DNA of 64,000 nucleotides from positions 29,419,491-29,483,490 of the forward strand of contig JAKCOZ010000007.1 in assembly GCA_022605955.1 (NCBI GenBank). Reading direction: 5' to 3'. Each line of letters opens with the position of its first letter. Position 1 is the first letter of the stretch. Of the stretch, positions 63,040-64,000 are shown piece after piece. The position numbers were made by a program, and so were the translations under genes. The notes under the pieces are model-generated. The model was not told the origin of the DNA. It did not search any database and saw only the letters and a program-made list of their open reading frames with translations. Source of the stretch: Rallus limicola. Lineage: Eukaryota > Chordata > Aves > Gruiformes > Rallidae.

Positions 63040-64000
63040 GCGGAGGGCGACGCTGCTGCTGTTGCCGCCGCCGGGACGGGAGGGGACGGAGATGAGGGCG
63101 GCACCGGCGCGTCCTGCCAGCGGTACTGGGGTCGTGCATAGTTCCCCCGGGCCACGAGCTAGTGAGGCCCTATCGAATGCCTGGGGGTCCCCTTTGCACC
63201 CTGCAGCAGGGTCGCCGCCCGTCCCCCTCCGCCCGGTACGGCCGGCAGCAGCCCGGTTAGGGCACCCGGGTTGAGCCCTGCCCGCGGTGCCGCCGCTGCT
63301 GCCCCCTGCCGAGCTCGGCGCCGCTGTGCCGGAGCCGCCCGGAGGCACGGCTGGGCTGGGGGCGTATCGGCGGCAGCAGAGCCAGTACCCCGAAACTGGG
63401 AGAATCAACAGAAGCCAGTTAGGAGGCGGCTGGGAACAAGCGCCCTTCGCCGTGCGGGCACGGCTGGCAGCCGCCCGCGCTGCCGTCACGTTCTGCCGGT
63501 TCTCCTGCCGGCTCCGGGGGTGCCGTTAAATCCAGGGCACCCAGCGCTCCCCGCCGCCGGCAGCTCCGGCCGGCGTGCGCGGTGGTCGGTGTCCCTCGGG
63601 AGCGGGAGGCGGGCGCTCGGGGCTGGTGAGCACCCGACAAACGCCAATCGAGTGAGGAGGCTGCGGGGAGCTGCCTGAGCACCGACCCGTCCCGGCAGTT
63701 ACGTGCCCGTGCTTCACCTCATCTGCTTCTTGGCGTTCAGTTCCGGCACCAGCAGCGAGGGTTACCGGGGGGAGTGTGGCAAACCGGGCAGGCGCTGGCT
63801 GCTGGAGTGGCAGGAGCATGACTGGGAGCCCTAGCTTGCTTGGCACCCGTGGTGCTGAAAGGGGTGATGGCCTGCTAACTCAGCACATAATAGCAGGGAA
63901 ACGAATGGGATGGGCTTCGAGCTGGCTGCACAAGACCCTGGATGTCAAGAAATTACCCAGCACTGAAGCCTGTGCCAATGTGCTTTACCTGCTGCTCGCA
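63040..64000. other. Upstream flank of EXT1, no gene recognised
   Basis: The first 650 bases remain CpG-rich and hold several open frames on both strands with the Pro/Arg/Ala bias of GC-rich DNA. None resembles a known protein or has a convincing start and splice context. After about 63700 the composition becomes ordinary. A divergent promoter-associated transcript is possible but not visible as such. Confidence 0.6.

Larger units (their letters stand above)
60530..63700. other. CpG island over the EXT1 promoter, exon 1 and intron start
   Basis: From about 60530 the sequence changes from AT-leaning intron to dense G+C with frequent CG dinucleotides, peaking between 61850 and 63100 and fading after about 63700. 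It spans upstream flank, leader, exon 1 and some 640 bases of intron. The compositional shift produces many long antisense and shadow open frames here, for example a 346-codon frame antisense to exon 1. Boundaries are by eye. Confidence 0.85.

Overview
The window reads as vertebrate nuclear DNA, most likely from a bird. Two things support this. There is one clear coding exon, exon 1 of EXT1 (exostosin-1), on the minus strand at 61172-62124. There are also three separate fragments of CR1, the dominant LINE of birds and other sauropsids, two of which end in the typical ATTCTATG-type 3' repeat. Interspersed repeats are sparse, and no endogenous retrovirus, prokaryotic feature or CRISPR array was recognised. 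Turtle or crocodile is not strictly excluded.

Layout. EXT1 is transcribed right to left. Bases 63040-64000 are the upstream flank. A GC-rich, TATA-less promoter with a CCAAT box, a GC box, a CRE-like site and an ETS-like site lies at about 62965-63020. A long GC-rich 5' leader with several upstream ATGs and three simple-repeat tracts runs from roughly 62900 to 62125. Exon 1 coding sequence covers 317 complete codons plus two bases (61172-62124) and stops at a consensus GTAAGT donor. All of this sits in a CpG island of about 3 kb (about 60530-63700). Everything from 61171 down to base 1 is the 5' part of EXT1 intron 1, which continues beyond the window. No other credible protein-coding exon was found; the remaining ORFs look like chance ORFs or shadows of CR1 or of the GC-rich island.

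The intron holds three CR1 copies (19596-20275 minus, 21508-22125 minus, 25078-25340 plus), an ancient MIR-like SINE remnant near 22345-22425, two or three older LINE/SINE 3'-tail remnants (38555-38692, 42545-42672, possibly 49235-49280), a (CA)17 microsatellite, homopolymer tracts, short tandem duplications, and AT-rich homeobox-motif-rich stretches (near 32030-32330, 37040-37460, 51110-51350, 51560-52100) that look like candidate conserved non-coding elements.

The most unusual structures are a three-copy 38-bp minisatellite that starts 24 bp past the EXT1 exon 1 donor, each unit carrying a perfect 18-bp palindrome resembling two fused p53-type half-sites, and the apparent loss in exon 1 of the N-glycosylation sequon that human EXT1 carries in its stem.
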